The notes: generated by a model from the letters alone, not told the origin. A stretch of DNA of 64,000 bases from an uncultured Ruminococcus sp. (GCA_900315975.1 ONBA01000007.1:1-64000), one strand, 5' to 3'. Counted from the first letter of the stretch, positions 15,908 through 26,353 are shown. Numbers and translations are program-made.

Positions 15908-17005
15908 TCAGAAAATAAGCAGATTGATAATAAGAAGCGGTATCAGCAGAATTATGCTTATTCCGGTAAATACAAGCAGGTATCTCCCAGACTTTGCCCC
16001 CTCCGCTTTACGGTAAAACTGGAAAGAGATAAGACTCGCAAGCGATGCAATTATGGTGCCAAGTCCACCGAGGTCAACTCCGAGAAGAAGCTCTGTGCCG
16101 TCGTCAGTGAAGCCAGACAGCATAAGCGCTGCCGGCACGTTGCTTATCACCTGTGAAAGCAGTATAGAGACTATCATTTCCCTGCCGGAAATCATACTGC
16201 TGAAAAAGCTGTTTACCGCTTCGATACGGGCGATATTGCCGACAAAAACAAAAAAGCATACAAATGTCGCAAGAAGTGAATAGTCCGCTTTTTTTAGCAG
16301 ACTCCAGTCAAATACGAGTGCCGCAGCTATCGCCGCAATGAGTATTACCCAGTCCGGAAGGACACGGAATACAGTCAGCAGACACGCTGCAAAGAGTACC
16401 GCAAAGCCTATCGTCGGAGCCGGTTTTATCGCACTTTTTTCCGATTTATGTGTACCGCACTCAGTCTTTGGCAAAAGCAGTGTAAGCAGTATAAGCACCA
16501 CAAGGCTGAGTATTCCTGATGGAAGCATTGTCCTCACAAAGTCCATGGCAGTAAGCTTGTAGTGGTCATAAATGTAGAGATTCTGCGGGTTACCGACCGG
16601 TGTGAGCATACTTCCGAGGTTTGCAGCAGCTGTCTCAAGGACTATCGTGAGTATACGGCTTTTTTCGTCTTTTATACCGCTGAATATCATCAGTGTGAGC
16701 GGTACAAACGTTATGAGCGCTACATCGTTAGTCACAAGCATTGACGAGAAAAAACACAGCAGAATGAATATCAGTCCGAGACGGCGGATAGTCCCTGCTT
16801 TACGCAGCATGAGGTCAGTTGCACGGTCGAAAATTCCGACACTCCGGAATCCTGCAACTGCTATCATCAGTGCAAAAAGCTCTATCAGTACAGTCGTATT
16901 TATGTACCCAAAATACCCTTTATCAGGCGGTATAATGAACATTGTAGCGACCGCCGCAACAAATGATATTGCGAGTACAGGCTGAGATTTTATAAATTTT
17001 ATCAT
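15908..17005 (-). CDS. SLC13/CitMHS-type anion permease
   Basis: 365 residues with roughly ten hydrophobic helices. The motif TPVGNPQNLYIY (around residue 136) is the substrate-site loop of the citrate/ArsB/divalent-anion transporter superfamily, and SNVPAALML (around 288) resembles its inverted-repeat partner. Such proteins couple Na+ or H+ to uptake of dicarboxylates, sulfate or arsenite. The shorter length than classical DASS carriers (450+) fits the CitMHS/ArsB-like group. The substrate cannot be told. AAGGAG lies just before the ATG. Confidence 0.85.
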   Translation of the reverse strand: MIKFIKSQPVLAISFVAAVATMFIIPPDKGYFGYINTTVLIELFALMIAVAGFRSVGIFDRATDLMLRKAGTIRRLGLIFILLCFFSSMLVTNDVALITFVPLTLMIFSGIKDEKSRILTIVLETAAANLGSMLTPVGNPQNLYIYDHYKLTAMDFVRTMLPSGILSLVVLILLTLLLPKTECGTHKSEKSAIKPAPTIGFAVLFAACLLTVFRVLPDWVILIAAIAAALVFDWSLLKKADYSLLATFVCFFVFVGNIARIEAVNSFFSSMISGREMIVSILLSQVISNVPAALMLSGFTDDGTELLLGVDLGGLGTIIASLASLISFQFYRKAEGAKSGRYLLVFTGISIILLIPLLIINLLIF

Positions 17006-17058
17006 GAATACTCCTTAAACAGGCAGACACTTAACAGCATTTCCACTTCCTTATCAGT

Positions 17059-17108
17059 AAAAAACAGGCTACCGAGCCGTAAACTTACAGTACATACTCA
17101 GCAGCCTG
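17059..17108 (-). terminator. intrinsic terminator of the Ca2+ P-ATPase gene
   Basis: A 12-bp stem with two G-U pairs on the minus strand (complement of 17108-17097 with 17076-17065) is followed by six U. It lies about 45 bases after the ATPase stop, in the space before the SLC13 gene. Confidence 0.8.
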
Positions 17109-17151
17109 CAAAGCCTTCAGGCGGGCTTTGTGCGGTATTGTCTTAAATTTT

Positions 17152-19794
17152 TTACTTGCTTGTCGCTCTCTGTATAGCCTTTACAACCTCAACTATCGGA
17201 AGTATAACAGCCGCAAGCACGAATGCCCAGAGATACTGCATTGCGTCAAGTGCAACGAGGTCAAATATATTTCTGAGAGCAGGTACGAGAAGAATCGGCA
17301 CAATGAGTACGAATGAAACAGCTATTGATAACGCAAGCATCTTGTTATGGCTGTGCATTGCGAAGATAGATTTTCTGAGACTTCTCATGTTCCATGAGTG
17401 GAGCATTTCGCAGACAGAAAGCGTGATAAATGCCATTGTTGTACCTGCTGCGGGAGATGTCTGCGCACCGATAACGTATGAAGCAAGAGTAAGAACAGCG
17501 ATTACAATTCCCTGCCAAAGGAGGTTGATACCAAGTCCGTCCGAGAAGATGTGAGCGTTGCTGCTTCGCGGTTTACGCTGCATGATACCGGGTTCCGCCG
17601 ATTCCATACCGAGTGCAACTGCCGGGAAACAGTCGGATACGAGGTTTATCCAAAGGAGGTGAACAGGTCCGAAAATGACAAACGGTCCGCCTGTGAGACT
17701 GCCAAGTCCGAGAGTTGCGATAAGGATACATATTACCTCACTGAGGTTACTTGAAAGAAGGAACTGTATTGCCTTGCGGATATTATCATAGATACGTCTG
17801 CCCTCTTCAACCGCTCCGACTATAGTTGCGAAGTTATCGTCAGTGAGCACCATGTCTGCAACGTTTTTGGTAACGTCAGTACCTGTGATACCCATTCCTA
17901 CACCAATATCTGCACTTTTGATGGAAGGTGCATCGTTTACACCGTCTCCGGTCATTGCAGTAGTCATATTCTTCTTGCGCCATGCATTGACTATGCGTAC
18001 CTTATGCTCAGGCTGTACACGCGCATATACGCTGTAATTCTGAACTGTTGATTCAAATTCCTCATCGGGTATCTTTGAAAGCTCCGCACCTGTGATAGCC
18101 TTCTGTCCTTCACCGAGGATACCGAGTTCTTTAGCAATAGCTACAGCTGTATCTCTGTGGTCGCCGGTTATCATTACAGGACGGATACCGGCTGTCTGAC
18201 AAAGTTCGATAGCAGGCTTTACTTCGGGACGAACAGGGTCTATCATACCGGTCATACCGATATAGATCAGGTCGTGTTCAAGTGCCGCAGGTGAAATATC
18301 AGCAGGCAGAGAATCATGCTCACGGTAAGCAGCCATAAGCACACGGAGTGCCTTGTCTGCCATTGCCTTATTCTGTCTGAGTATGTTTTCGCGGTCGGAG
18401 TCGGTCATGTCACGTACACTTCCGCCGTCGAGAATCTTTGTACATTTTCCGAGTACAACATCGGGTGCACCCTTTGTATACTGAACATATCCGGCAGCAG
18501 TCCTGTGAATTGTCGACATCATCTTTCTGAGTGAATCGAACGGAGCTTCCGCCTCACGGGGAGTTGCAGCTTCAAGCTCGTATTTTTTGAGTCCGCACTT
18601 GTGAGCATATGCAACGAGTGCAGCTTCTGTAGGCTCACCGGCAACTGTATCGTCAGAATTGAGTACAGCATCGCAGCAAAGCGCCATAGCCTTTGCGAGA
18701 AGCTCCTTGTCGCTTGTGCTCTCTTCGACTACTGTCATTTTATTCTGTGTGAGAGTACCTGTCTTATCTGAGCATATAACCTGTGCACAACCGAGTGCTT
18801 CGACAGCTGTAAGTCGGCGGATAACTGCTCCGCGCCTTGACATATTCGTAACACCGATAGAAAGTACAACTGTAACTACGGCAGCAAGTCCCTCCGGAAT
18901 AGCAGCAACTGCAAGGCTGACCGCTATCATGAATGAATCGAGGAATGAACTGAGTCGTTCATCACCTTCAAATTCGCCTTGCATGATCTTTGTTACAACA
19001 CTGAGTATGAGAATGAATACACATATGATAAGGACAGCTACAGAGAGTATCTTACTGAGCTGTGTGAGACTCTTCTGAAGAGGAGTTTCGTCGTCCTCGG
19101 CATTAGCGATAGCACCGGCAATCTTGCCCATTTCAGTTTTCATACCTGTTGCAACGACTACTGCCTCGGCACGTCCGTATGCGATACTGCTGCCCATGTA
19201 GAGTATATTTTTTCTGTCGCCGAGCGGAACTTCCTCGCCTGTGAGAACTTCGCAGTCCTTGTCACATGGTACGCTCTCGCCTGTAAGTGCAGATTCCTCA
19301 GCCTTGAGAGCAGCAGCTTCAAGTATTCGGCAGTCGGCAGGAACGTTGTCGCCTGCTTCAAGAGCTATGACATCACCAATAACGAGGTCGGAGCTTGGTA
19401 TAACTACAAGCTCACCTGAACGGTATACCTTGCTCTGTGCAGCACTCATTGCCTGCAAAGCCTCTATAGCAGATTCAGCCTTATTCTCCTGATAAACACC
19501 GAGTACGGCATTTGCGATAACTACGAAAAGAATAATGAACACGTCCGCGTCAAGCTTGCCCTCAGAGATGATTCCTGTGACAGCTGATATTACGGCTGCC
19601 GCAAGCAGAACGAGTATCATCGGGTTCTTGAACTGCTCAATAAAGCGCGCGAGAAGAGTTGGCTTAGGCGGCTCATCGAGCTTGTTTGCGCCGTTTGCTG
19701 CAAGTCTTTTTGCAGCTTCGTCAGCTGTAAGTCCTTCTTTTGTACTTTGTACTTCTGACAGTACGCTGTCTGTTGATTCGAGATAATGTTTCAT
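17152..19794 (-). CDS. P-type (IIA) calcium-translocating ATPase
   Basis: 880 residues. It exports cations, most likely Ca2+ (possibly Mn2+), with ATP. The actuator motif is LTGES (170-174), AAIPEGL (298-303) is the TM4 ion site, the phosphorylation motif is DKTGTLT with Asp343, the hinge is MTGDGVNDAPS, and TM6 carries NLVSDCFPAVALG with the conserved Asp. About ten membrane spans in the usual 2+2+6 layout. The SERCA-like TM4/TM6 sequences separate it from Na+/K+ and heavy-metal pumps. The leader is too short for the Mn2+-sensing yybP-ykoY riboswitch often found before such genes. Confidence 0.92.
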   Translation of the reverse strand: MKHYLESTDSVLSEVQSTKEGLTADEAAKRLAANGANKLDEPPKPTLLARFIEQFKNPMILVLLAAAVISAVTGIISEGKLDADVFIILFVVIANAVLGVYQENKAESAIEALQAMSAAQSKVYRSGELVVIPSSDLVIGDVIALEAGDNVPADCRILEAAALKAEESALTGESVPCDKDCEVLTGEEVPLGDRKNILYMGSSIAYGRAEAVVVATGMKTEMGKIAGAIANAEDDETPLQKSLTQLSKILSVAVLIICVFILILSVVTKIMQGEFEGDERLSSFLDSFMIAVSLAVAAIPEGLAAVVTVVLSIGVTNMSRRGAVIRRLTAVEALGCAQVICSDKTGTLTQNKMTVVEESTSDKELLAKAMALCCDAVLNSDDTVAGEPTEAALVAYAHKCGLKKYELEAATPREAEAPFDSLRKMMSTIHRTAAGYVQYTKGAPDVVLGKCTKILDGGSVRDMTDSDRENILRQNKAMADKALRVLMAAYREHDSLPADISPAALEHDLIYIGMTGMIDPVRPEVKPAIELCQTAGIRPVMITGDHRDTAVAIAKELGILGEGQKAITGAELSKIPDEEFESTVQNYSVYARVQPEHKVRIVNAWRKKNMTTAMTGDGVNDAPSIKSADIGVGMGITGTDVTKNVADMVLTDDNFATIVGAVEEGRRIYDNIRKAIQFLLSSNLSEVICILIATLGLGSLTGGPFVIFGPVHLLWINLVSDCFPAVALGMESAEPGIMQRKPRSSNAHIFSDGLGINLLWQGIVIAVLTLASYVIGAQTSPAAGTTMAFITLSVCEMLHSWNMRSLRKSIFAMHSHNKMLALSIAVSFVLIVPILLVPALRNIFDLVALDAMQYLWAFVLAAVILPIVEVVKAIQRATSK

Positions 19795-19922
19795 TACAGT
19801 CCCCTTTCAATAATTCATTTTTGCTTAAACATTACAATTATATCATTTTTCACATTTGATTTCAATCTATATATGTGATTGTATTATGAAAAGAAGGTGA
19901 TAATACAGTGAAACGGCAGCCG

Positions 19923-19951
19923 TTGACAAACTCCTGATTCAGTGATATACT
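19923..19951 (+). promoter_or_regulatory. sigma-A promoter of nadE
   Basis: TTGACA (19923-19928), 17 bases, TATACT (19946-19951), about 32 bases before the ATG. A GGAGG ribosome binding site lies between. Confidence 0.82.
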
Positions 19952-19982
19952 TATTACATAATCTGATTTTGGAGGAATCCCT

Positions 19983-20729
19983 ATGAGCTACGAATTCAAC
20001 GTTGAAAAGACTACCGACGCTCTCATCAACTGGGTAAAGACATATTTTGAAGAAAACGCTGCCCCCGATACTAAAGCTGTTATCGGCATTTCCGGCGGCA
20101 AGGACAGTTCTATTGCTGCTGCTGTATGCGTAAAAGCTCTCGGCAAGGACAGAGTATACGGTGTACTCATGCCACAGGGTGAGCAGTCTGATATAAGCTT
20201 CAGCCACCTTCTCGTCGATACTCTCGGAATCAACCACTCTGTTATAAACATTGGCGAGACTGTAAGCACGTTCATGGACGAGCTTAAAAAGCACATTGAG
20301 CCAACTCAGCAGGCTATTATAAATACTCCCGCACGTATCAGAATGACCACTCTCTACGCTGTTGCAGCTTGTCTCGGCGGAAGAGTTGTCAATACCTGCA
20401 ACCTTTCCGAGGACTGGATAGGCTATTCGACAAAGTTCGGTGATGCTGCCGGTGACTTCTCTCCCCTCTCCGACCTGACTGTAACTGAGGTTCTGCAAAT
20501 CGGCGACTATCTCGGTCTGCCGCGAGAGCTTGTTCACAAGGTGCCGATAGACGGTCTCTGCGGTAAGAGTGACGAAGAAAACCTCGGCTTCACATATGCC
20601 GAACTTGACCGCTATATACGCGGACTTACCGACCTCTCAGACAATCCGGAGCTCAAAGCTAAAATTGACCGTATGCACGCAAACAATCTCCATAAGCTCA
20701 GACTTATGCCAAAATTCGAGAATAAATAA
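19983..20729 (+). CDS. nadE: NH3-dependent NAD+ synthetase
   Basis: 248 residues: the synthetase domain only, without the glutaminase domain of longer NadE forms. It amidates nicotinic acid adenine dinucleotide to NAD+ using ammonia and ATP. The PP-loop is SGGKDSS (36-42). NLSEDWIGYSTKFGDAAGDF is the substrate/ATP lid segment, and PIDGLCGKSDEENLGF lies towards the end. It is monocistronic with its own promoter and terminator. Confidence 0.95.
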   Translation: MSYEFNVEKTTDALINWVKTYFEENAAPDTKAVIGISGGKDSSIAAAVCVKALGKDRVYGVLMPQGEQSDISFSHLLVDTLGINHSVINIGETVSTFMDELKKHIEPTQQAIINTPARIRMTTLYAVAACLGGRVVNTCNLSEDWIGYSTKFGDAAGDFSPLSDLTVTEVLQIGDYLGLPRELVHKVPIDGLCGKSDEENLGFTYAELDRYIRGLTDLSDNPELKAKIDRMHANNLHKLRLMPKFENK

Positions 20730-20741
20730 TTTCAAAAACAA

Positions 20742-20770
20742 AAATCCGGACAAATGTCCGGATTTCTTTT
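20742..20770. terminator. bidirectional terminator between nadE and clpX
   Basis: An 11-bp stem (AAATCCGGACA 20742-20752, TGTCCGGATTT 20755-20765) is flanked by T-rich sequence downstream and A-rich sequence upstream, between convergent stop codons. Confidence 0.85.
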
Positions 20771-22047
20771 TATACTGATTCAGCCATAGGAACGACTTTA
20801 TTGCGTCTGTTCGTAAGTATAGGCTGTGCTTTTTCCGTTATGCATTCCTTCGTCACGGTTACTCTTGCGATGCTGCCATCAGAGGGAACAAGGTACATAC
20901 TCTTCATGAGCACACCTTCAAGTATCGAACGGAGTCCTCTTGCACCGGTCTTCTGAGCTATAGCCTTCTTGGCAATTTCGATAAGAGCGTCGTCGTTTAT
21001 CTCAAGCTCGATGTCGTCGTACTCGAAAAGCTTCTTGTACTGCTTGATAAGCGCATTTTTCGGTTCTGTAAGGATAGATACGAGCATTTCCTCATTGAGC
21101 TCCTCAAGCACAGTTATAACCGGCAGACGTCCCACAAATTCAGGCACCATACCGAACTTAATGAGGTCTTTCGGAATTACCTGCTTGAAGATATTAGTCT
21201 TCTCGACCTTGTCAGTCTTTATCTCACCGCCGAATCCGATAGGAGCCTTGCCGATACGCTTCTGTATCTGCTGCTCAAGTCCGTCAAACGCACCGCCGCA
21301 GATAAAGAGGATATTTCGTGTGTCGATCTGAAGAGTCTCCTGATTCGGGTGCTTTCTGCCGCCCTGAGGAGGAACATTTGAAACAGTTCCCTCAATTATT
21401 TTGAGGAGCGCCTGCTGAACACCTTCACCGCTTACGTCACGGGTAATTGAGGTATTCTCAGACTTTCTTGCTATCTTGTCTATCTCATCGATGTAGATGA
21501 TTCCGCGCTCGGCCGCCTTAATATCGTAGTCGGCAGCCTGAATAAGGCGCAGAAGAACGTTTTCAACGTCGTCACCGACATAGCCTGCCTCAGTGATAGT
21601 AGTAGCGTCAGCGATTGCGAAAGGAACATTCAGAAGCTTTGCAAGAGTCTGTGCAAGGAAAGTTTTTCCGACACCTGTAGGTCCGAGAAGGAGCACATTA
21701 CTCTTCTGAAGCTCAACACCGTCATTGTCCTCGCTCTGACTCATGATACGCTTATAGTGGTTATAAACAGCAACTGAAAGTGAAATCTTAGCCTCGTCCT
21801 GACCGATAACATATTCGTCAAGGAAATTCTTTATCTCAACAGGCTTAAGGAGCTTCATATTTGAAAGGTCACCCTTCTTTTCGCCCTTTGCAGCCTTTCT
21901 GTGAGCCTTCGAAATGCCCTGTCCGAAAATCATTTCATAGCAGTATACAACACATTCATCACAGATATTTGCAGAACCTGCAGAAAACATACTCTGTACC
22001 CTGTTTTCACCTTTTCCGCAGAAACTGCATGATTTAAACTCAGCCAT
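20770..22047 (-). CDS. clpX: ATP-dependent Clp protease ATP-binding subunit ClpX
   Basis: 425 residues. The N-terminal C4 zinc finger (CSFCGKG, then CDECVVYC) binds adaptors. The AAA+ domain has Walker A GPTGVGKT, Walker [11 protein letters not shown] and pore loops including GYVG. It unfolds tagged substrates and feeds them to ClpP, encoded 9 bases upstream. Its ribosome binding site AAAAGG overlaps the clpP stop codon, so the two are translationally linked. The IGF-type ClpP-docking loop appears as IGFGG. Confidence 0.97.
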   Translation of the reverse strand: MAEFKSCSFCGKGENRVQSMFSAGSANICDECVVYCYEMIFGQGISKAHRKAAKGEKKGDLSNMKLLKPVEIKNFLDEYVIGQDEAKISLSVAVYNHYKRIMSQSEDNDGVELQKSNVLLLGPTGVGKTFLAQTLAKLLNVPFAIADATTITEAGYVGDDVENVLLRLIQAADYDIKAAERGIIYIDEIDKIARKSENTSITRDVSGEGVQQALLKIIEGTVSNVPPQGGRKHPNQETLQIDTRNILFICGGAFDGLEQQIQKRIGKAPIGFGGEIKTDKVEKTNIFKQVIPKDLIKFGMVPEFVGRLPVITVLEELNEEMLVSILTEPKNALIKQYKKLFEYDDIELEINDDALIEIAKKAIAQKTGARGLRSILEGVLMKSMYLVPSDGSIARVTVTKECITEKAQPILTNRRNKVVPMAESV

Positions 22048-22056
22048 TCAGAAAAC

Positions 22057-22644
22057 CTACCTTTTCTCGATAACCTTGTCGATAAGACCGAATTCAAGAG
22101 CCTCCTGAGCGGTCATGTAGTTATCGCGCTCGCAGGCAGCGTGCATCTCCTGAACAGTTTTTCCGGAGTTTCTTGCCATAATAGCTTCGAGTCTTTCTCT
22201 TGTACGCTCAAGGTTTTTAGCGTGGATCATTATATCAGTCTGCTGACCGCCGAGCCCTCCGCCTATAAGCGGCTGGTGGATCATTATTTCGCTGTTAGGA
22301 AGGGCGATACGCTTGCCCTTAGCTCCGGCAGAGAGCAGGAAAGCTCCCATGGAAGCAGCCATACCTATACATATTGTTGAAACATCACACTTGATGTAAT
22401 TCATGGTGTCATATATCGCCATACCCGCAGTTACGGAACCGCCGGGACTGTTGATATAAAGTGAGATGTCCTTCTCAGTATCCTGACTTTCAAGGAAAAG
22501 GAGCTGCGCCACAACAAGGCTTGCGGTAGTGTCAGTCACCTGATCCGAAAGCATTATTATTCTGTCATTCAGGAGACGTGAAAAGATATCGTAGGATCTT
22601 TCTCCGCGGCTCGTCTGTTCGACAACATATGGTATAAAGCTCAT
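22057..22644 (-). CDS. clpP: ATP-dependent Clp protease proteolytic subunit ClpP
   Basis: 195 residues. It is a serine protease forming a double heptamer. The nucleophile lies in [12 protein letters not shown] (Ser near residue 98), the His in [10 protein letters not shown] (near 123), and the Asp further on in the [11 protein letters not shown] region. It lies between tig and clpX in the widely conserved tig-clpP-clpX order. Confidence 0.97.
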   Translation of the reverse strand: MSFIPYVVEQTSRGERSYDIFSRLLNDRIIMLSDQVTDTTASLVVAQLLFLESQDTEKDISLYINSPGGSVTAGMAIYDTMNYIKCDVSTICIGMAASMGAFLLSAGAKGKRIALPNSEIMIHQPLIGGGLGGQQTDIMIHAKNLERTRERLEAIMARNSGKTVQEMHAACERDNYMTAQEALEFGLIDKVIEKR

Positions 22645-22671
22645 AAATTCATCGCCCTTTCTTTAAAAACT

Positions 22672-22700
22672 GTTGTCCCACAAATTATATGCGGGACAAC
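22672..22700 (-). terminator. hairpin between tig and clpP
   Basis: An 8-bp stem (GTTGTCCC 22672-22679, GGGACAAC 22693-22700) followed on the minus strand by AGTTTTTAAAG. It is probably a partial terminator that sets the ratio of trigger factor to ClpPX. Confidence 0.6.
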
Positions 22701-22723
22701 TTTGGTATATTTATACTTTTTGA

Positions 22724-24034
22724 TTATTCAGCTGACTTTTCCTCTGCTGCGGAATTGTCAACAACTGCATTCTCCTTAACGAGATCTACAGCCTTCTGAA
22801 CTCTCATATCCATTGTATACTCATCAAGAGGAATGAATCTCTTGATAGTCTCAACGTCCATCTTGTTTGCAGCAGCGATCTCAGAAAGACCGTTGTTGAT
22901 CTCTTCCTCAGAGATCTCGATGTTTTCGAGGTCAGCGATCTTTTCAAGAGCAAGGCGGAGCTTAACTTCGCTGACTGCTCTGTCTCTGTAAGTATCTCTG
23001 ATAGCGTCCTCGTCCATACCTGTGTACTGGCAGTACATCTTGAGGTTCATACCCTGCTGCTGGAGCTGCTGATCGAATGAACGGATAAGTGTATCGATTC
23101 TCTGCTCGTACATACAGTTCGGGATAGGAGCGTCAACCTTCTCGATAAGTGCATTGAGGATAGCTGTCTCATAAGCAGACTCAGCCTGATCCTTAGCAGC
23201 TTCTTCGAGCTTGGTCTTGATGTCAGCCTTGTATTCGTCAACTGTATCGAACTCTGTAGCGTCCTTGATGAGGTCATCGTTGATTTCAGGGAGTTCTTCG
23301 TAGCTGATAGCCTTTACCTTTGTCTTGAATGTAGCTTCCTTGCCTGCATAATCAGCCATGTGGTAGTCCTCGGGGAAAGTTACAACAACGTCGAACTCAT
23401 CGCCGATGCTGTGACCAACGATCTGATCCTCAAAACCGGGGATGAACTGACCGCTGCCAAGCTTGAGGGGGTGATCCTCACCCTTGCCGCCTTCAAATGC
23501 TTCGTCGCCGAAGAAACCTTCAAAGTCGATAACAACTTCGTCGTCCATCTGAGCAGCTCTGTCCTCAACGGAAACTATACGAGCGTTCTTCTTTCTGATG
23601 ATCTCGATCTGCTTCTCGATATCCTCGTCAGTGATCTCCTTTACAGACTTAGGAGCCTTGATGCCCTTGTAGTCAGCGATCTCGATCTCAGGCTTTGTAA
23701 CACAAACAGCCTTAAGCTCTACGCCGTTTTCCTTATCGATAGAAGTAACTTCGATATTGGGTCTGTCAACGAGTTCAAGGTTTGTCTCCTTAACAGCAGC
23801 ATCGATCTCAGGTCCGATAAGAGCGTTGATAGCGCCCTCATAGAATGCACCCTCGCCGTACTCCTTCTCAACAAGCTTTCTGGGAGCCTTGCCTCTTCTG
23901 AAGCCCTTGATCTGGATATTCTTCTTCTGGCGCTGGAATTCCTTTTCAACAGCTGCCTCAAAAGTATCAGCGTCGATAGTGATTACCAGCTCAGTGGTGT
24001 TTACATCTGTTTTGTTTGATGATTTTAAGCTCAT
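22724..24034 (-). CDS. tig: trigger factor (ribosome-associated chaperone)
   Basis: 436 residues. The N-terminal ribosome-binding domain carries the signature IKGFRRGKAPRKLVEKEYG (around 43-61). The FKBP-type peptidyl-prolyl isomerase domain (about 155-245, with GKGEDHPLKLGSGQFIPGF and related residues) follows, then the helical C-terminal chaperone domain. It binds nascent chains at the ribosome exit. An extended -10 promoter lies upstream. Confidence 0.96.
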   Translation of the reverse strand: MSLKSSNKTDVNTTELVITIDADTFEAAVEKEFQRQKKNIQIKGFRRGKAPRKLVEKEYGEGAFYEGAINALIGPEIDAAVKETNLELVDRPNIEVTSIDKENGVELKAVCVTKPEIEIADYKGIKAPKSVKEITDEDIEKQIEIIRKKNARIVSVEDRAAQMDDEVVIDFEGFFGDEAFEGGKGEDHPLKLGSGQFIPGFEDQIVGHSIGDEFDVVVTFPEDYHMADYAGKEATFKTKVKAISYEELPEINDDLIKDATEFDTVDEYKADIKTKLEEAAKDQAESAYETAILNALIEKVDAPIPNCMYEQRIDTLIRSFDQQLQQQGMNLKMYCQYTGMDEDAIRDTYRDRAVSEVKLRLALEKIADLENIEISEEEINNGLSEIAAANKMDVETIKRFIPLDEYTMDMRVQKAVDLVKENAVVDNSAAEEKSAE

Positions 24035-24096
24035 AACGATCCTCCATGATTTATAATACTGATGACCAGTGGTACATCTAAAACAATACTTGGAAT

Positions 24097-24104
24097 ATTA
24101 TACC
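24097..24104 (-). promoter_or_regulatory. extended -10 promoter of tig
   Basis: TATAAT (24102-24097, minus strand) preceded by TGG, an extended -10 form. No good -35 box is visible at the usual distance. It lies about 65 bases before the trigger factor start. Confidence 0.55.
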
Positions 24105-24158
24105 ACATTTCAAATGATTTTTCTACAGAATTTTCTCACTTCTACATTTTTTACAACG

Positions 24159-24860
24159 TCACAGCACTTTCTCAGGCATAAAATGTATATAATCGCCTGA
24201 TATCAAGTGAAAATTGATGTCATCATAAGTGTTTGTGACGCAAAGTTCGTGAGCGGAACGTCCGTGGATATGTCCGTAGTAGCATTCCTTTATCTTGTAA
24301 CGGTAGAGTATTTCAAGTATATCGTAATTGAAATTTGAGGCAAATATCGGCGGATAGTGCATAAAAACAAGGGGTTCAAGTCCCGCACTGACCGCTGACT
24401 TTATCGACGTTTCAAGGCGCTGTACCTCGCGTTTGAGTACCTTTTCGTCCTGAACGTCTCTGTTTCCGTCGGTGCCGTTCACCCAACCACGCGTTCCGCA
24501 TATACCGTAGTTTTCGTAGGCATAATGGTTATTATGGATTATATTCAGCGTATCGAAGCCATTCTCAGCAAAAAATGTCTCCATTTTCTTCATGGTGACC
24601 CACCAGTAATCGTGGTTACCCTTGAGAATGAGTTTTCTGCCGGGAAGTCCGTTTATGAAGCGGAAGTCCGGTTCTGCCTGCTGAAGCGACATTCCCCACG
24701 AAACATCGCCCGCAATTACGACTGTATCCTCCGGTTTTACGACCGAAAGCCAGTTTTTTTCAATACGTTCCTGATAGTTCTCCCACCCCGGGAAAACCTC
24801 CATAGTCTTTGAAGGGTCGCTGAAAGTCAGGTGAAGGTCTCCGATGACGTACAGACTCAT
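24159..24860 (-). CDS. calcineurin-like metallophosphoesterase
   Basis: 233 residues. Metal-binding motifs are in the family order: DLHL at the N-terminus (GDLHLTF), GDVSWG, GNHDYW, HYPPIF and GHIHGRS. It is a soluble phosphoesterase of the YkuE/Mre11-like superfamily with unknown substrate. Its ATG overlaps the thrC stop codon (TGATG), so it is translationally coupled to threonine synthase. It has no signal peptide. Confidence 0.88.
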   Translation of the reverse strand: MSLYVIGDLHLTFSDPSKTMEVFPGWENYQERIEKNWLSVVKPEDTVVIAGDVSWGMSLQQAEPDFRFINGLPGRKLILKGNHDYWWVTMKKMETFFAENGFDTLNIIHNNHYAYENYGICGTRGWVNGTDGNRDVQDEKVLKREVQRLETSIKSAVSAGLEPLVFMHYPPIFASNFNYDILEILYRYKIKECYYGHIHGRSAHELCVTNTYDDINFHLISGDYIHFMPEKVL

Positions 24861-26353
24861 CAGATACCGAGAGTATTCAGCACGTACTGCTTCTGCTCAG
24901 CCTTATCGATAACGTCGCAGAAACGCTCAGGCTTGTTTTTGAGGTCAGCAAGTGCAGCAGGTACAGGAATGTCTGAAAGCTCTGCAATGCGGTCAACCTT
25001 TGCGTATTCGTCGATGTCAGAAGCTTTGCCCTCGAGAGCTTCGAGAACTGCTGCGCTGAACTTGTACGGACTTGCTGTAGAAGCGATGACAGTCTTTGTT
25101 GTATCGCCTGTTGCAGCCTTGTAATCGCCGTAAACCTTTACTGCAACAGCTGTGTGAGTGTCGCAGGTATATGAATACTTAGCGTAGATATCGTGAATAG
25201 TAGCCTTAGTCTGCTCATCGTCGCAGAATCCGCCGAAGAACTCGTCTTTAAGCTGTGCCTTGACACTGTCGTTTACCTCGTACCTGCCCTCAGAAGCAAG
25301 CTTGCCTAACCACTCGTTGATAAGCTTGTCGTCTCTGCCTGTCATGAGGTAAAGGAGTCTTTCGAGGTTGCTTGAGATAAGAATGTCCATTGACGGAGAA
25401 ACAGTTGCAAAGAATTCTCTGTTTCTGTCGTAAACACCTGTGTTGATGAAGTCTGTGAGTACGTTGTTGATATTTGAAGCACAGATAAGCTTATTTACCG
25501 GCACTCCCATGTGCTTAGCGTAGTAAGCAGCGAGGATATTTCCGAAGTTACCTGTAGGAACAACGATGTTTATCTTGTCACCAAGCTCGATTTCTCCGTC
25601 CTTAACGAGTTCAGCGTAAGCTGAAACGTAGTATACTACCTGAGGCACGAGACGTCCCCAGTTGATAGAGTTTGCAGACGAGAACATCATTCCGTTTGAA
25701 GCAAGCTTGTCCTTGACGTCGTTATCTGTGAAGATAGCCTTTACACCGTTCTGGCAGTCGTCAAAATTGCCCTTGATAGCACATACTCCAACGTTTGCGC
25801 CCTCCTGAGTCTTCATCTGACGCTTCTGCATAGGACTCACACCGTCCTCAGGGTAGAATACGAGAATAGACGTGCCCTCAACGTCCTTGAAGCCTTCAAG
25901 TGCAGCCTTACCTGTGTCACCTGATGTAGCAACGAGGATAACTATCTTCTTGTCAAGATTTATCTTCTTAGCAGATGTTGTGAGGAAGTAAGGGAGTATC
26001 TGAAGTGCCATGTCCTTGAATGCACAGGTAGGACCGTGCCAAAGTTCGAGCATATATGTTCCGTCGAAGAGATGAGCCATCTCAGCGATGCCCTCAGTCT
26101 CGAAATTCTTGGTGCTGTAGGCATTGTCAGTGCAGTAGTGTATCTCTGCCTCTGTGAAATCTGTCAGATACTTTGCAAAAACGTAAGCAGCTCTGTCGGC
26201 ATATTTCATGTCGCCGAGAGCCTTTATTTCGTCAAACGAAAGCGACGGTATACTCTCAGGGACGAAAAGTCCGCCCTCAACCGAGATACCCTGCGTGATA
26301 GCCTCTGCGCTGCTGACTTTTACGCTGCTGTTTCTTGTGCTGTTGTAAAACAT
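24860..26353 (-). CDS. thrC: threonine synthase
   Basis: 497 residues from the ATG at 26353; an upstream TTG reading overlaps the AAGGGTGAT ribosome binding site. It converts O-phosphohomoserine to threonine with PLP. The length and the N-terminus (MFYNSTRN, then GGLFVPE) mark the longer, E. coli/yeast-type ThrC. The PLP Lys is in PTCAFKDMALQ. ATSGDTGKAAL binds phosphate. It is part of a long minus-strand run from lepB to the phosphoesterase. Confidence 0.95.
   Translation of the reverse strand: MFYNSTRNSSVKVSSAEAITQGISVEGGLFVPESIPSLSFDEIKALGDMKYADRAAYVFAKYLTDFTEAEIHYCTDNAYSTKNFETEGIAEMAHLFDGTYMLELWHGPTCAFKDMALQILPYFLTTSAKKINLDKKIVILVATSGDTGKAALEGFKDVEGTSILVFYPEDGVSPMQKRQMKTQEGANVGVCAIKGNFDDCQNGVKAIFTDNDVKDKLASNGMMFSSANSINWGRLVPQVVYYVSAYAELVKDGEIELGDKINIVVPTGNFGNILAAYYAKHMGVPVNKLICASNINNVLTDFINTGVYDRNREFFATVSPSMDILISSNLERLLYLMTGRDDKLINEWLGKLASEGRYEVNDSVKAQLKDEFFGGFCDDEQTKATIHDIYAKYSYTCDTHTAVAVKVYGDYKAATGDTTKTVIASTASPYKFSAAVLEALEGKASDIDEYAKVDRIAELSDIPVPAALADLKNKPERFCDVIDKAEQKQYVLNTLGI

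Noticed and set aside
17006..17151. yybP-ykoY (Mn2+) riboswitch near the P-type ATPase
   Set aside because: The space is downstream of the ATPase gene; the strong hairpin is better read as its terminator, and the real upstream side is too short.
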